Source: Riptortus pedestris
Taxonomy: Eukaryota; Arthropoda; Insecta; Hemiptera; Alydidae
Assembly: GCA_019009955.1 (NCBI GenBank)
Contig: CM032229.1
Coordinates: forward strand, 77,669,001-77,733,000
Direction of reading: 5' to 3'
DNA: 64,000 nucleotides
The notes beneath the pieces were generated by a model. The model was not told where the DNA came from, searched no databases, and saw only the letters and a list, made by a program, of their open reading frames with translations. The translations under genes and the position numbers were made by a program. Positions 44,800 to 56,686 of this stretch are shown in pieces (position 1 is the first letter of the stretch; the number at the start of each line of letters is the position of its first letter).

Positions 44800-46530
44800 T
44801 CTGATTCCCTGATTCAGGTTACGTATCTAACAGTAAAAGGTAACTTACATAAAGGAAAATTCGCTTAAATATGGTATTGCAATGGGGAGGTTTAAATATC
44901 AGAGGTAGGACATTAACCACTTTCATTTATTACGTGAATTTAAGTGAACAACATTTTTAACAGATAATATAGCTTGAAGCCAATGCTATATTCTGAGCTC
45001 TTAAGCAATGTTATGAAGCTCGGCAGAGCATGAAATCATTTGACGGAAACACGAAAGAAATGTTTACAGACATTTCTTGCAAGCTTCCAAAATGTGTATG
45101 AGAACATGCAGAACGTGTAACTCAACGGATTCCATGGTATTGGAGACAAGGAAAGGTTCTATGATTGTACGTGCATGAACTGCGTGAAAATGATATTTTT
45201 TTTTGACACAGCCTTGTTTCAAAGCCAACGAAAGTATGCATTGCACTACCCTTGGATTTAAATAAAAACATAGCAACAAAAATATTTTTAAAAAAGGTCT
45301 CATGCCAGGCGCCTGTGTCAAGGTGTAGATCATGTGGTCTTGGGTGATTTCTCGGCCGAGCGTTTTATATTCACATAGAACTGAGAACTTATGGTGACGA
45401 AATTATTATGCACTCATCTTACGGAAAATAGTTGGTAATCTTTAGACAATCCGCCAGGTGAAAAGTTTATTTACAAGAGATTAACGTAAATTAAGTTCAT
45501 AAAATATTATTTAAACAATGTATCTCTGAGGTGTTCACTTAAATAAATGATAGTTTCAATGAAGGTACAAATAGTGTGCATGATAAGAATTAGTCATTGA
45601 CTTGCAAGTGAATCCGCCATTGCACAAACATTTCGGTTATTAGCTTTTATTTTTAGGGAAATCATCTACGAAGATTGTACTCTTGACCTCACCTTCATTT
45701 TACTACTCTCATACTTATAAAGTGAATATTTTAAAGGTTTTCTTCTTGAATTTCATTGCTTTAAAACTGATAGTTGTTCTATTTCTCTTGTACAATTTCT
45801 TTTTTTTACTCCTATGTTATAGCATTCTAAGTCTTTTATGTAGGGATGCGTCTATGTTAACGAAAGTATTACATAAGAAGACAAAGAAATAAATAATTAA
45901 AATTACTATTTGATAGTTTAGAGCTTTTTTATCTTATCTATATATTTCAACTCATTATTTACCCGACTTTTTCTAAAATTTAATCTTTCTGCTGTGGCAA
46001 GTCATCTCTTCGAAAAAGAGCCGGTAGGGGGGGGGGATAGTATTAAAAAGGGTCATTCTGAATAAATGCTTATATTTCTAATGAAAATATAATTCAAGGA
46101 ACGTGATAGGTCTATTATTACTGTTGGTATTACTAATTTCAATGTCATAATAGCTGTCGTTTCCTACCTGAAAAAAAAGAAGAAAAAAAAACATTAATTA
46201 AGAATTCTATTCGGAAAAATAGAAAACATTTCAATAGGAAATCAGGCTTACCAATCAATAAATTCTTAATACAATTTACTACCTATATAGGTTACAAAGA
46301 GGCGCTCCTTATCTGTCTGGATAATAGAATAGACCTTCGAAGAGTTATTACCAACCTTTTGTCTCCCGTGCTCATCAAAAAACTATTTAGTGATGGACAA
46401 ACTGTTAATAAGAAGACAACCAACATAAATAATGAAATACATTCTTCCCACCCCCTCAAAGCCCTCATCAAACTGTAATATGATGGAAGATATTAAATGA
46501 TTGTTCTATTTTTGTGGCTGCATCGCTGGG
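44800..46530. other. AT-rich DNA, nothing recognised
   Basis: An 89-codon minus frame at 45064-45333 has ordinary amino-acid composition but no known motif. No repeats of the main families. Confidence 0.4.
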
Positions 46531-46540
46531 AAGTATTTTT

Positions 46541-46754
46541 ATTGTGAGGAGTTTGGCTATCAGCTCCAGCGGTTCGAATTTTTGTTGCTATGGAAATTTT
46601 CGATGGAAATCCGTATTACCATGTTCGTCCGGTAATAAAATTAATTTTAATTACATTAAATTTAATTTGATTAATGATGGACGCATTTCCATCGAAAATT
46701 TGCATAACAACAAAAATTCAAATCGTTGGAGCAGATAACGGAACTCTTCACAAT
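46541..46754. mobile_element. Foldback MITE-like element
   Basis: The arms of about 80 bp start ATTGTGAGGAGTTTGGCTAT on the left and, inverted, ATTGTGAAGAGTTCCGTTAT on the right. They include GAATTTTTGTTG and GAAATTTTCGATGGAAAT (left). A ~50-bp AT-rich centre separates them. Target duplication is unclear. No coding capacity apart from a frame made by the arms. Confidence 0.6.
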
Positions 46755-47154
46755 ATAAATGTACTAAAATATTAAATAATCAATATTAGCGATTAAGCTA
46801 ATCACACGTTACATCTTACCAGAAAATCATCTTGGGAGAAGAATTTGAGAAGCGGACGATTGAAAACTCCCACAAGGAAAGATGTGAATTCAGGCTCACT
46901 TCAAGTCAATTGAGTATTTTTCAAAAACTGAAACATTACATAATAAATTTTATGACTGAGTACTGGTTAATTTAATGTGAGATTGCGTTAACGTCAAATT
47001 TTTATCCACTGGATTTAGTATCTCGGGGTTTAATATTTTAGATATTCTTTTTTAGAAAATGAAGTTGAAGTGTCTTATTCAGTGTGTTATGTGTTTTCCT
47101 CAAGCACTGTAGATGGAGTCTTTGCCCAGAAAGCACTATGGACTGAAATATACT

Positions 47155-47276
47155 TTTAACAGATTTCTCTTAAGGGAAATCAACTATAGAGGTTGTACTC
47201 ATGATGCGATTTTCGAAAAATTTTCTTCAAATGCCCATCGATCGTTCCTAGTAGATGACGAAAATGAGGTCCGTTC

Positions 47277-47336
<60 letters not shown>

Positions 47337-47490
47337 CTCTTACCGCTCTAGCCGTCGCAATTTTTGTCTTATCGTTACCAAACTTTATATATAATCGTTT
47401 TACGTAAAATAGAAAAGATTAAGTTCGTTAAAGGCTGAAATCGGGCCAGGGGGAGGGGGGTTTAGAGGGGAGAATTTTTGCAATTCTGAA
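47155..47490 (+). mobile_element. HINE-like element, 3' truncated
   Basis: The 5' palindrome (AACAGATTTCTCTTAAGGG), the left block, the core (TA)n(GT)n at 47282-47337 and the conserved half to GGGCCAGGGGGAGGGG are present. The sequence breaks off at about 47490, before the ATCTCCGTTATTATG block. Confidence 0.75.
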
Positions 47491-47499
47491 AAGGAGAGC

Positions 47500-49340
47500 C
47501 TTCATGGAAAAAAATAGTGGATACTTGATTAAACAAACGGCAAGATATTTATCTTAATTGTTTAAAACATATCCTTACATAGATCAAGCCACATTAAAAA
47601 GTTCAACTAAATATGAATCCCAAATTCTCTGTTAATCTTTAGGTTCAAATCGTGAGTAAGAAGGAGCAATCACCTTGTCTGAGTTACCCTTTCGTCATGC
47701 TTGGAGCAGTCTGTCGTGCAATAAACAGCTCGTATTTTTTCTCGGCCTCTTTCTTGAAATCGCCTTGGCACGAGCGATGACATGACCGTCTCTTATTGTT
47801 TGGTGAAAAACTACAGAAATTCTTCAACTAGTTTCACGGGTCTTTAGATATAATTCCTTTACGAATGGATGGATTCCGAAATGAGTTCCAAACGCACTAA
47901 TATTGTTTTTTATTTAAAATAGTCGAGCTCCTTTAATATAAACCCAACTTCAAAAATTCAATATCATATACATACATCCATTCAAATAGTCCTTGGATAT
48001 TGTAATATGTTGTTTACAATCCACTTCCTTTGTAACTATTGCGGTCAAAACTATTATCATGATATAGTATTACCATATGTGTACTCACACAGTAGTACCT
48101 GTCCTCAGCACTACCTTGCCTGATCTAAGGAAGGGGAATCTGACTCTGTAAAAGAGAATGATGGAAAACGTTTTGTGCATTATAACCTATAGAAACCTAC
48201 ATTTACATTTTATTTTTTGGTCTCCATTACAACCTCAACCTCTCCACGAGTGAGATTGCTCATCATTTTCTACTCCATCAAAAGTTTAAATAATACTTAA
48301 AACTGTAGGCATTGCATAACTTTTAAAGATTTGACTTCTAAATATATATATATAGAAGAACTAATGGACGATTGAGATATATTCTTTAAATGCCATATTC
48401 AGACGAAAAAGCTAAAATCTAGGAAATTGAAGCTCTAATGTAATATATTTAAACCAAATGTAGCAGATAAAGAAATGTTGCTTTTGTGTTTGAATGTCTC
48501 CAAACTATTACGTAAGTAGTTATAGAGATACAACATCTTTTGACAATATGATTCAATACACATTTTCTCGAATATGTTTCCAAACTATCGTGTAACACGT
48601 TTAAAAAAGAATAATAATTTATGTACACTTTTACTATAAAGCATACGATTTAAGTAAGTAAATTTAATCGTAAAATAAGTTATTTACTTGTTCTTAGGAA
48701 TGCCGTAAGTAAATATAGTTATTTACCCTAAAATGAGGTTGGTTTCGTCTTTCTTGTAACTTTTGTTTGGTACCTCGAGTTCCTACCAAAACGTGAAAGG
48801 TAGCATTTTATTACAGTTCGTTTTTATTGCTGACAGACATTCATTATTTGGGGACAAAATGTTGTTGTCTCTCCCCCCTCGTATTGACCTTACACCTTTA
48901 TCCTTGGATGAAACAAAAAGCAAAGATTTTTTGCTCAAGAATTCTCAAGGCTCTCCTTTTCAAACCTTCAAGATAATTGGGTCGTCTTCTTGAATGGTTA
49001 AAAGCGCAATATTGAAAAATGCAAATTTTAAAAAAATTAATGCTTAGCCAAGCAGAAATGAAGTTTTAAGCATAAGCCTGTCATAATTATAAAATATCAT
49101 GTATTCTATTCTTAACAAAGTAAATCAGTAACTTACAGCACGCGGCCAAGAAGTAAATATATTCTTTAAAAACACTTTGTATCTTCACTGCACTCTCAAT
49201 TACCCTCTTAGTTTCTCGTCATCGACTGCGCAAATTCAATGTACATTACCAACAAAGATGAGTGACGAAAATCCGTGGAATTACATCCTAATAAATTTAG
49301 TTAAAGAGCGCAGTAGATTAAGCACAGAACACATCATAAA
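47500..49340. other. Unassigned DNA
   Basis: Around 47660-47820 a minus frame gives a basic stretch with VIARAKAISRKRPRKN, but it is short and unsupported. The rest is AT-rich. Confidence 0.4.
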
Positions 49341-49343
49341 AAT

Positions 49344-49524
49344 AGGGCTCACGATAGCCTCAAGAATTGAGCCCCTAATTTGTGTACCTATAGTCGTGTG
49401 TTCGATTCCTATTTGAGCAATAGGAATTAATTTAGTGACGAGCTCATGAAATAAATTAGAAAAGTTTGGTAACCTGTCGATATTTGTCGCCTTTGTACTT
49501 AATTTGGATATTATTAAAAAATAA
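49344..49524 (+). mobile_element. tRNA-derived SINE, decayed
   Basis: Head AGGGCTCACGATAGCCTCAA, box B GTGTGTTCGATTCCTATTTG, body ATTTAGTGACGAGCTCATGA and GGTAACCTGTCGATA. Internal deletions after the body. Confidence 0.75.
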
Positions 49525-49529
49525 CAGTA

Positions 49530-50425
49530 TTGTATATACATGATAATCAACTAATGATAGAATGAAATAAAAACTAAAACACTATAACGTATTTTTTCAG
49601 GGAAATATTGCGTTCTTAAGTTAAATATTTCAAAGTTGTATAAGAATAGAAACTAAGTGAAAAATTAAAACAATTTTTTCCAGTTGACCAGAAATAGATA
49701 AACAATCCGCCCAACAGAATTTCTGTCTCCAGCTCAATCTACTGTAGATAATTCATAAGAATCGTGGTGGGCCTTAGGAAATATTTAGGTTTTGTCCGGC
49801 GGAGTGAAACACTGCCCCCAAAGTAAATGACCCTGCACAATGAACACGAGTACACTCTAACTACCCTCATCAAGATAAAACTTTTTTTCTTCAGTTTTTA
49901 CGCACTTTTTTTTCTGCATTTATGCCTACAATGTATTAATATTTAATAGAAATTTCACTAATGGTAATGTAATTGTAAGAGCAGTGAAATATAGCAATTG
50001 GAGAAAAAATAACAGTTTAAAAAAATTAAGAAAAAGCATTTCATATTCTATTCTCTATTTCTCCCGTAACAATACGCCAATGTAAAGAGGAATTGAAACT
50101 TAGGCTGGGCATGGAGTGTTTAGTTGTAATCGGTTGAGTAGTAGTGGATGGTACTGAAGACTGAAAACATAAATGTACAGATATATTGATTAGTAATGGA
50201 TTAAGAATTGATAGGTCAACCAATTTTGGTCACTAATTGTTTAACAAGAAAAATTAACAATTTTAAATCCAAATAGTAATAACAAAGGCATTTTGATTTT
50301 TTTTTTAGTTTACCTACTCTATAAACCACGATCTCCAACATCTTGTCCAATGAAAATAATGTGCCGGATTTAAGTTTTAAATAATTATTTATTGGATTAT
50401 TGCTCTTTGTTGCATTAGTAGTAAT
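49530..50425. other. AT-rich DNA, nothing recognised
   Basis: No frames or repeats identified. Confidence 0.45.
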
Positions 50426-50429
50426 GGGG

Positions 50430-50775
50430 ATTTTCAAACGGCTGAAAACGAATAACTGCAAATGTCTTGATTAATATTAGATGCAAAATTTATAGAACGA
50501 CAGTTGTAGAAATCAATATATGCAATGCCATTGATTATGTTATAATTTTTGATACGCCTCATAATAACGAAGATATTTTAAATTTTCGATTCATTTCTTC
50601 TAAACCCCAGTTCCCATGCCCGATTCCAGCTTTATGAAAATTAATCTTTCTTTTTGAATGACACACTTAAATATCGATTTTATAAGGGAACAAACATAAA
50701 CTGTTAGAGAGGTAACAGGCCATATATATATATATATATACATATATATATAGATATATATATATATATATATAC
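50430..50775 (-). mobile_element. HINE-like element, diverged and truncated
   Basis: ACGGCTGAAAACGAATAACTG, TGCAAATGTCTTGATTAAT, CGCCTCATAATAACGAAGAT and a TA core at 50723-50774 follow the family order on the minus strand. Both ends are missing, and a SINE starts directly at the end of the TA run. Confidence 0.55.
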
Positions 50776-50970
50776 ATGGGGCTCAGGTACGCCATGTGAA
50801 TTAAAGCGTTGGGCAATTTCTTGAAGAGTGAAAAGGAAAAAGAGGAATTCATTTAGTTTCGAACTCATGAAATGAAATCCTTAGTCCCACCCAGGCTAAA
50901 AACGGTGGTAGCCTGTAGATAACCCACCCCAATTAGCCATAGTAGCAAAAAGTGGACGTTAATAAATTTT
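50776..50970 (+). mobile_element. tRNA-derived SINE lacking box B
   Basis: The head GGGGCTCAGGTACGCCATGT and the body (GTTTCGAACTCATGAAATG, GTAGCCTGTAGATAACCC, GTGGACGTTAATAAATT) are well preserved, but the region carrying box B is replaced by an A/G-rich stretch (50820-50840). It joins the (TA)n of the preceding HINE with no spacer. Confidence 0.8.
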
Positions 50971-50974
50971 TTTT

Positions 50975-51310
50975 TTTTGGTTATCCCTTTTCCTTATTTT
51001 TTTTATTTATTTAATTTTTCTTCCCCCCCCTTTCTATAGTTACATTTTCATTTATATATAATGTTCATTACCCTGATGTTTCCATATCGTACAATATCGT
51101 TTGCTTCATATCACCTTATATGCTTCAAAAATCATTTGCTAAAGTTCACTCTTTTTCCGTTTGTTGTTGTTGTTTGTCTTTTTTTTTTTCATTTCACTTT
51201 TAAATGACACTTTAATAATGACTAAATCGCCTGCGTTGCGGAACTCATTTAAATTAAATAAATAAAAAAAAATAATAATAAATAATAATAATAATATATA
51301 TGTTTGTTTA
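50975..51310. other. Low-complexity A/T-rich DNA
   Basis: Poly-T, poly-C and (AAT)n runs. No feature recognised. Confidence 0.6.
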
Positions 51311-51314
51311 TTGT

Positions 51315-51410
51315 AATTGACCTAGTTTTCGTCACATTCTAGGTAATATCGATGGAAAATCGAGCCATGGGTACAATTGCTGGTTCTCCTAAAAAAAATC
51401 TGTTAATAAT
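51315..51410 (-). mobile_element. HINE-like element, 5' fragment
   Basis: CTAGTTTTCGTCACATTCTA, ATATCGATGGAAAATCG and a decayed end (AAAAATCTGTTAATAA) correspond to the left block of the family on the minus strand. Confidence 0.4.
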
Positions 51411-51414
51411 TGGG

Positions 51415-52580
51415 ATTGGGATGCATTATATGGTACAAATTCTTTTGGGTGTATAACTAAAAATTCCGGAATATATCGTTGTATCCTTTTATTTCTATAA
51501 GACATTCCTATTCTTCACGAAACACCCAGATTGGCTATTGTAGTTCGTAAAGTAAGCGGGACCACCCATTCAGAATCATGGTTAATGTAGCAGATCTGAT
51601 AGATGTGGCAATGATAATGGTCATTGGACTTATGAAACAATAGTTTTATTCAGTATCAGGTCAACAGGCCGGGCGAACTATCCGGTCAGCTAAGGTGTGG
51701 ACACTTCGATTGGCCGACGGAAATCCAGCCAGCTACTGACCTGGATTCAACCAATGACATTTCGTCGTAATCTATAGGACTAGTAAATGCAGCGTAAAGT
51801 CAAAATATGACATGGGAAAATATAGTAGCCGAATACCTCGAAATAAGCCCGAACTTGATAATGAAGTGTTTAGAATGGAATAATCAAATCTGATACGGCT
51901 CAATAAAACCGGAAATAATGAAATGATTCGAATTGAATAGCCTAATCTGATACGGATTGATGAAACCGGAAATCGTGTAATATAATTAAAGAAGGGACAT
52001 TTTTTATTGTTTTCCTACTTTATAGTTTCCCCGTTGATTTTAGAGAAGCAGAACCAGTATTAGTTTATTTCAAAGACGAGCTTAACAGTTATCATAAAGA
52101 GCTAAAGAAATAAATGACTTCAAAATATATTTTTTTGTGTTACCTCTTTCTCTTTCCCCAAAATAGCATACCTTCAGGTTTGTCGAAACAGTTGTAGCTC
52201 TGATGACCCTATATATTACATCCTCCTTTTCTCCATGGCTCCCCTAACTCATTTAGGACTGCTGCTTTAGAATTGGCCAGAGATCAATAGGATATGGTCA
52301 TTCGGGACCCAATACACATTTCCATTGTTTCTATACGATTGTTTTCACTTTTTTGAAAAGCTCAACCTTTATTCCTATAAGTCAGTAGCCTAAACGAATG
52401 ATATAGCAAACATTTTTTTTAACATCGATACTTACCTCTTAATCAAAATGATTTGAAATATATACTTAGTACTTTTGTCTTTTTCTTGACCGATAATGGA
52501 ACTTTAAGAGCTAAAAACGAAGAAAATGCATATCTAAATAAAAATTCCGAATAGCTTTGACCATCAAAAGCAGAATTGTA
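51415..52580. other. Unassigned DNA
   Basis: A GC-richer stretch at 51530-51780 (CAACAGGCCGGGCGAACTAT) has no continuous frame and leads into the duplicated segment at 51860-51973. Confidence 0.4.
51860..51973 (+). repeat. ~57-bp direct tandem duplication
   Basis: Two adjacent units each contain ATAATGAARTG, an AATCTGATACGG block and end AAACCGGAAAT. They differ at about a quarter of positions, so the duplication is not recent. Confidence 0.7.
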
Positions 52581-52583
52581 TTG

Positions 52584-52786
52584 TATCTATTTACGTCCAC
52601 TTTATACTACTTTAGCTAATTGGGACGAGTTTTCTACAGGTTACCACCCTTTTCTAGCCAAGTTGGGAATAAGGATATTATTTAATGAGTCCTCCACTAA
52701 ATAAATTCCTATTGGCCAGACGGGAATCGAACTCGCCATCCTCGGTTTACCATAGGAGAGTAAGTCCAACGCCTTAACTCTTATGG
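52584..52786 (-). mobile_element. tRNA-derived SINE, left member of inverted pair
   Basis: The minus-strand copy has CCCATAAGAGTTAAGGCGTT, box B GAGTTCGATTCCCGTCTGG and CCAACTTGGCTAGAAAAGGG, with the tail GGACGTAAATAGATA. Its 5' head lacks the first ~15 bases and abuts the head of the next copy. Confidence 0.85.
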
Positions 52787-53019
52787 GAGGCTCAGGTTAG
52801 CCATGTGAGTTAAAGCGTTGGCCTTAATCTCACATGGTAAACCTAGAGTGGCGAGTTCGATTCTTGTCTGGGCAAAGGAAATTATTTAGTGACGAAATTC
52901 ATTAAATAACATCCTAAATCCCACCCTGGCTAGAAAAGGGTGGTAACCTGTAGATAACCCGTCTCAATTAGCCTGAGTTGCAAAAAGTAGACGTTAATAA
53001 ATAATAATAATAATAACTC
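52787..53019 (+). mobile_element. tRNA-derived SINE, right member of inverted pair
   Basis: The best preserved copy in the window: GAGGCTCAGGTTAGCCATGT, GAGTTAAAGCGTTGGCC, GGCGAGTTCGATTCTTGTC (box B), TTTAGTGACGAAATTCATT, GGTGGTAACCTGTAGATAAC and GTTAATAAATAATAATAATA. It is head-to-head with the minus copy to its left. Confidence 0.9.
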
Positions 53020-53044
53020 ACATGGGTAACCTTAACCTCCAGAG

Positions 53045-53585
53045 GAGAAATCTCCATACTGATAACACAACACCACCGTGATTAAATAGAAATGGTAATG
53101 TAAAATCTTTCAGTTAATTAAAATAAATTCCCAACTGAAACGGCTTCTGAATTGTAAGAATAATTTATATTTTAATAACTCAAATTTGAGTAGTCCAAGA
53201 ACTAAAGAAGGGGGGGGGGCAGATGAACAGAACGTATTTGCATAAATCTCACAAAGTAACGAAGGTAAGGTAAGGTTAGAAACGACAGGTAAGGTTAGAA
53301 GAAGCTTCCACCTGAGCCGAGCAGTTACGAAAATGGCCGTTCTAATCCGAACTATACCCGACCACAGACTTCATAAAAAAGCAAATATCTCGGTTAATAT
53401 TCAAGATAGGGAATAAATATATATAACAACATTTATAGTAAATTAAATTTACACCCTCTAACCCCCCCCCCCTCCCATGGTCCGATTTCAGCCGTTAACG
53501 AACTTGATCTTTATTTTTACATAAAACGACTAAATATCGAGTTTGGTAACTATTAAACAATAATTGCGACCGCTAAAGCGGTAAC

Positions 53586-53644
<59 letters not shown>

Positions 53645-53773
53645 CAGTTTTGAACGGACCTCATTTTCGTCATCTCCTGGGAGGACCGATGGACATTTGA
53701 AGAAATTTTTCGAAAATCGCGTCATGTGTACGACCTCAATAGCTGATTTCCCTTAAGGGAAATCTGCTAAACA
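53045..53773 (-). mobile_element. HINE-like element (module B), 3' truncated
   Basis: Module B (53050-53370) matches the nested copy at 25494-26304 closely, including a G9 run and CCTGAGCCGAGCAGTTACG. The minus-strand conserved half has lost the ATCTCCGTTATTATGCG block. The TA core is at 53588-53640, and the 5' end is complete (CTGATTTCCCTTAAGGG then AAATCTGCTAAA). The hairpin 3' end is replaced by SINE-derived sequence. Confidence 0.8.
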
Positions 53774-53779
53774 GAAAAT

Positions 53780-55290
53780 GGTATCTATACACACCATTGC
53801 ACATAGACCCTATGTATATTTTCATATTTTCAACTGTCTTCCAAAAGGACGACTGCCATCTTCTGCTCTGTATCATTTATCATATATTCCGCCCTTACAG
53901 TTGTGCTGCATGTTAGTGCAAACATAATGAGCACGTTGTGTCCCAAAACAGTTTGTGATACAAGGATGAAGAATATTATATTCAGTGTGGGATGACTTTA
54001 TTCTCCATTCCTATATTCGGAAACTCGTACTTCTTTCATCATACACACTAGAGTTTCTAGTTTTCTAGCCTGAAAACTGTCGGACTTGTGACTGGCTCTT
54101 TAGGACCTAGATATCAGCTTCATGGATTAGATACATTTTTTATCTAGTAAACACTTTTGTATCAGGAGGTTAAAAACTAAATCGTCAGTTGGTTTCAAAT
54201 GAGTGTACCTACATTACTCGTTGTACAATTGTTTGTATTGGTTTTGAAGTTGGAAAGGACGACATACTTCAGATGGTTTTGAGCTCCAATTTTACCTCAC
54301 TGAATTTTTATTACTGAACTAAGTATACTTATACACACGTAAGAAAGTGATCATCACTAAAATTACATTAATTGCAATTTAAGTACAGAATATAAGCTTG
54401 CTTCCATGATTAAACAACTTTTTACAAAGACAGCACATAAATTTAAACAAATTAAAAAATGAAGAAGAAAAACCAAGGTACTTTTACTTTAGACAAGAGT
54501 ATGTGTGAACAAATATATTAATATTTGTTAGAATAAATACCTATATTAATTAAAATATAGCTGTTAGTCACTATTTGCTAAAATTGTATCAGTAACCAAT
54601 ATTATCTCGTTTGTTAGTCACTATTTGCTAAAATTGTCTCCGTAACCAATTTTATCTCGCAAACCTAGACACTTATCGCCAAATTTTTTACGGATAAAAT
54701 TTTATGCTGCGATTCACTTGCGGACTGTATTTTAAACTGAATAGAGGAAGTCCAAAGAAATAATTACTTCCTGTACCTGCACGATACAGCCATATGTCGT
54801 ATCTGAAAATAAAACTAAATAAATACTTGTCAAAACTTTTTTTTAAATTTTTTTCTTTTAATTTTGATAATTCAGTTGTTCTGAAATATTTTTTGGATTA
54901 TTCTAGAAAATTACTTCCTGGGCTTATAATGTAGTTTTGTATGTGTCTTACATATTTTAACTAAAGTTTTTAAAGTTGGCTTCTTAAAGTTAATTTGAAT
55001 CATAGATGTAAACTGTAATAGTCTATATTTTGTATTTAACAGTAATATTATTTTTATGGCGGCTGTTCTTTACATATCCATCAGTCAGCATGGGGGAAGA
55101 TGGGTAGCTGTCGACGTAAACAAGAGGTGTTTTTTCGAAGCTGAATTTATGAATGCATACTGGCTCCTGAATATATTATTCTATATTTAGATTAAATACA
55201 ACCTCCTTCCAGGTTTAGCCCAGCAAAAAATAACCTACAAGGGTCTAGATTAAAAAGAAATTGCAGCTCCTCAATGAAAATCGTTTAGTT
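53780..55290. other. AT-rich DNA, no genes seen
   Basis: Apart from the 50-bp duplication at 54563-54662 nothing was recognised. Confidence 0.45.
54563..54662 (+). repeat. 50-bp direct tandem duplication
   Basis: Two adjacent 50-bp units start GTTAGTCACTATTTGCTAAA and differ at about four positions. A recent local duplication in otherwise single-copy-looking DNA. Confidence 0.85.
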
Positions 55291-55294
55291 TCGG

Positions 55295-55362
55295 TGTTGA
55301 GTTAGATTAATTATTTATTTAGTGACGAACTCATAGACGTTAATAAATAATAATAATAATTA
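55295..55362 (+). mobile_element. SINE remnant, internally deleted
   Basis: TTTATTTAGTGACGAACTCA jumps straight to TAGACGTTAATAAATAATAA. The body between is deleted, and so is the tRNA-like head. Confidence 0.6.
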
Positions 55363-55429
55363 TTACGAATTTAATGCCTTATAAATATTTTATATATGTT
55401 TTTTTCACAATCTTGATTATTAAATGATA

Positions 55430-55925
55430 TATTTGAGGTTTTTAGTTTTCACCCTTCAGTAAACCCCCTCCTACCCGTGATGTATAAACGATGTGCTGTT
55501 ATAAAATGACTCGCTTTATTCGAAGCTTAAATACCAAATGTTCATTGAACTTTTACTATGTGAGACATATGCAAATACGTAGTGTAATGAAGTCTCTAAT
55601 GATCATATTAGTCAATGGCTGAAATCGGACCAAGAATAGGGGGAAGAGGAGAGCGGGTTGAAAATTCTAAGTATCTCCATTATTTTGGGGTGGATCGAAA
55701 AATGTTATAGAACCAAACTTGTTAAAATATTGTTGCTCTAGACATTTTTTGGTTGCTCAAATATTAAGCAAGTTATTCGTATTGTCTTGTTTTCAGCCTT
55801 CAGTAAACGCCACTTCTAATCATCTGATTTTTACTTAAAAGTAGAGAATATATGGTGAGATGTGATCATCAGTCTGTCATCTGCCAGTGTGGGAAATCTG
55901 CTTAGTTTACCCCTTCGTCGTGTAC
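55430..55925 (+). mobile_element. HINE-like element, long subfamily, 5' truncated
   Basis: Contains module-C-like sequence (TTTTCACCCTTCAGTAAACC, TTTATTCGAAGCTTAAATAC). A second conserved core follows (GTCAATGGCTGAAATCGGAC, AGTATCTCCATTATTTTGG), then a second copy of the module start (TTTTCAGCCTTCAGTAAACG). The 3' end GTGGGAAATCTGCTTAGTTT is followed by a decayed hairpin. The two cores in tandem match 61976-62912. Confidence 0.6.
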
Positions 55926-56480
55926 GTAACAGCTGAGGCCCAATAGCTTTGAATAACTATCCCTTCCACTAGGCTATAAACATCGATATGGTAAACGGAC
56001 AACTCCTTAAGCAACGATAGGCTTAGCTAACAAAAGTTCAAAAAAAAAAAAAATTGAAGTTAAAATTGCAGAAGTGCATTCGTTTGTAGAAGATTGGCAC
56101 AGTTTACAGCCGATCAATGAGACTATCTTACTAATTACTGGCCGTGTCCTCCATGGTCTGTCTTAACCCCAGCACGGCTGACTGACTCCTTTCTTGACTT
56201 GATCCAGCAGATTTGTCTTCCATTCCAGGTTAACCATCTACGCTGACACTTTTCACACCTAATAATCACAACTAAAGAAATCATTTTATAAAGTCTTTTT
56301 TTTCTCGGAGCACATAAAGACCTACATTTTCCCTTTGACTAGATTTAATATTTTATCCTTTTTCTCCTATGACCCTCCTAATTAATATATTTCTATATTC
56401 CTGAGCTTTATAGGTCAAACATCCCCTCCATATACTCAAAAAATTCCTCCATATACGTTTAATATTATGTACATATATAT

Positions 56481-56503
56481 GTGTGTGTGCGCGCGCGCGT
56501 GTA
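56481..56503. repeat. (TG)n(CG)n alternating purine-pyrimidine tract
   Basis: GTGTGTGTGC followed by GCGCGCGCGTG: an uninterrupted alternating tract with CG steps, a strong Z-DNA-forming type of sequence. Confidence 0.8.
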
Positions 56504-56608
56504 AGTAGAGTGCCGGAAGTGGGAGTTTCCGAATATAAGCTATAATGGGCGTTTCAGAATAAATCATAGGAAAACCCAGGAAGCCGTAGTGTGGGTAGAC
56601 TTTATTCT

Positions 56609-56611
<3 letters not shown>

Positions 56612-56684
<73 letters not shown>
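56612..56684. repeat. Compound (CT)n(TA)n microsatellite
   Basis: About 17 CT units run into about 19 TA units, the mirror orientation of the TA-GA compounds at 9829 and 32825. Confidence 0.95.

Positions 56685-56686
<2 letters not shown>

Noticed and set aside
45064..45333. 89-codon minus frame as a gene or transposase piece
   Set aside because: No catalytic motif, splice site or repeated copy could be found.
52787..53019. tRNA gene
   Set aside because: Box A- and B-like elements are present, but no cloverleaf can be drawn. The sequence continues into the SINE body and recurs about a dozen times.
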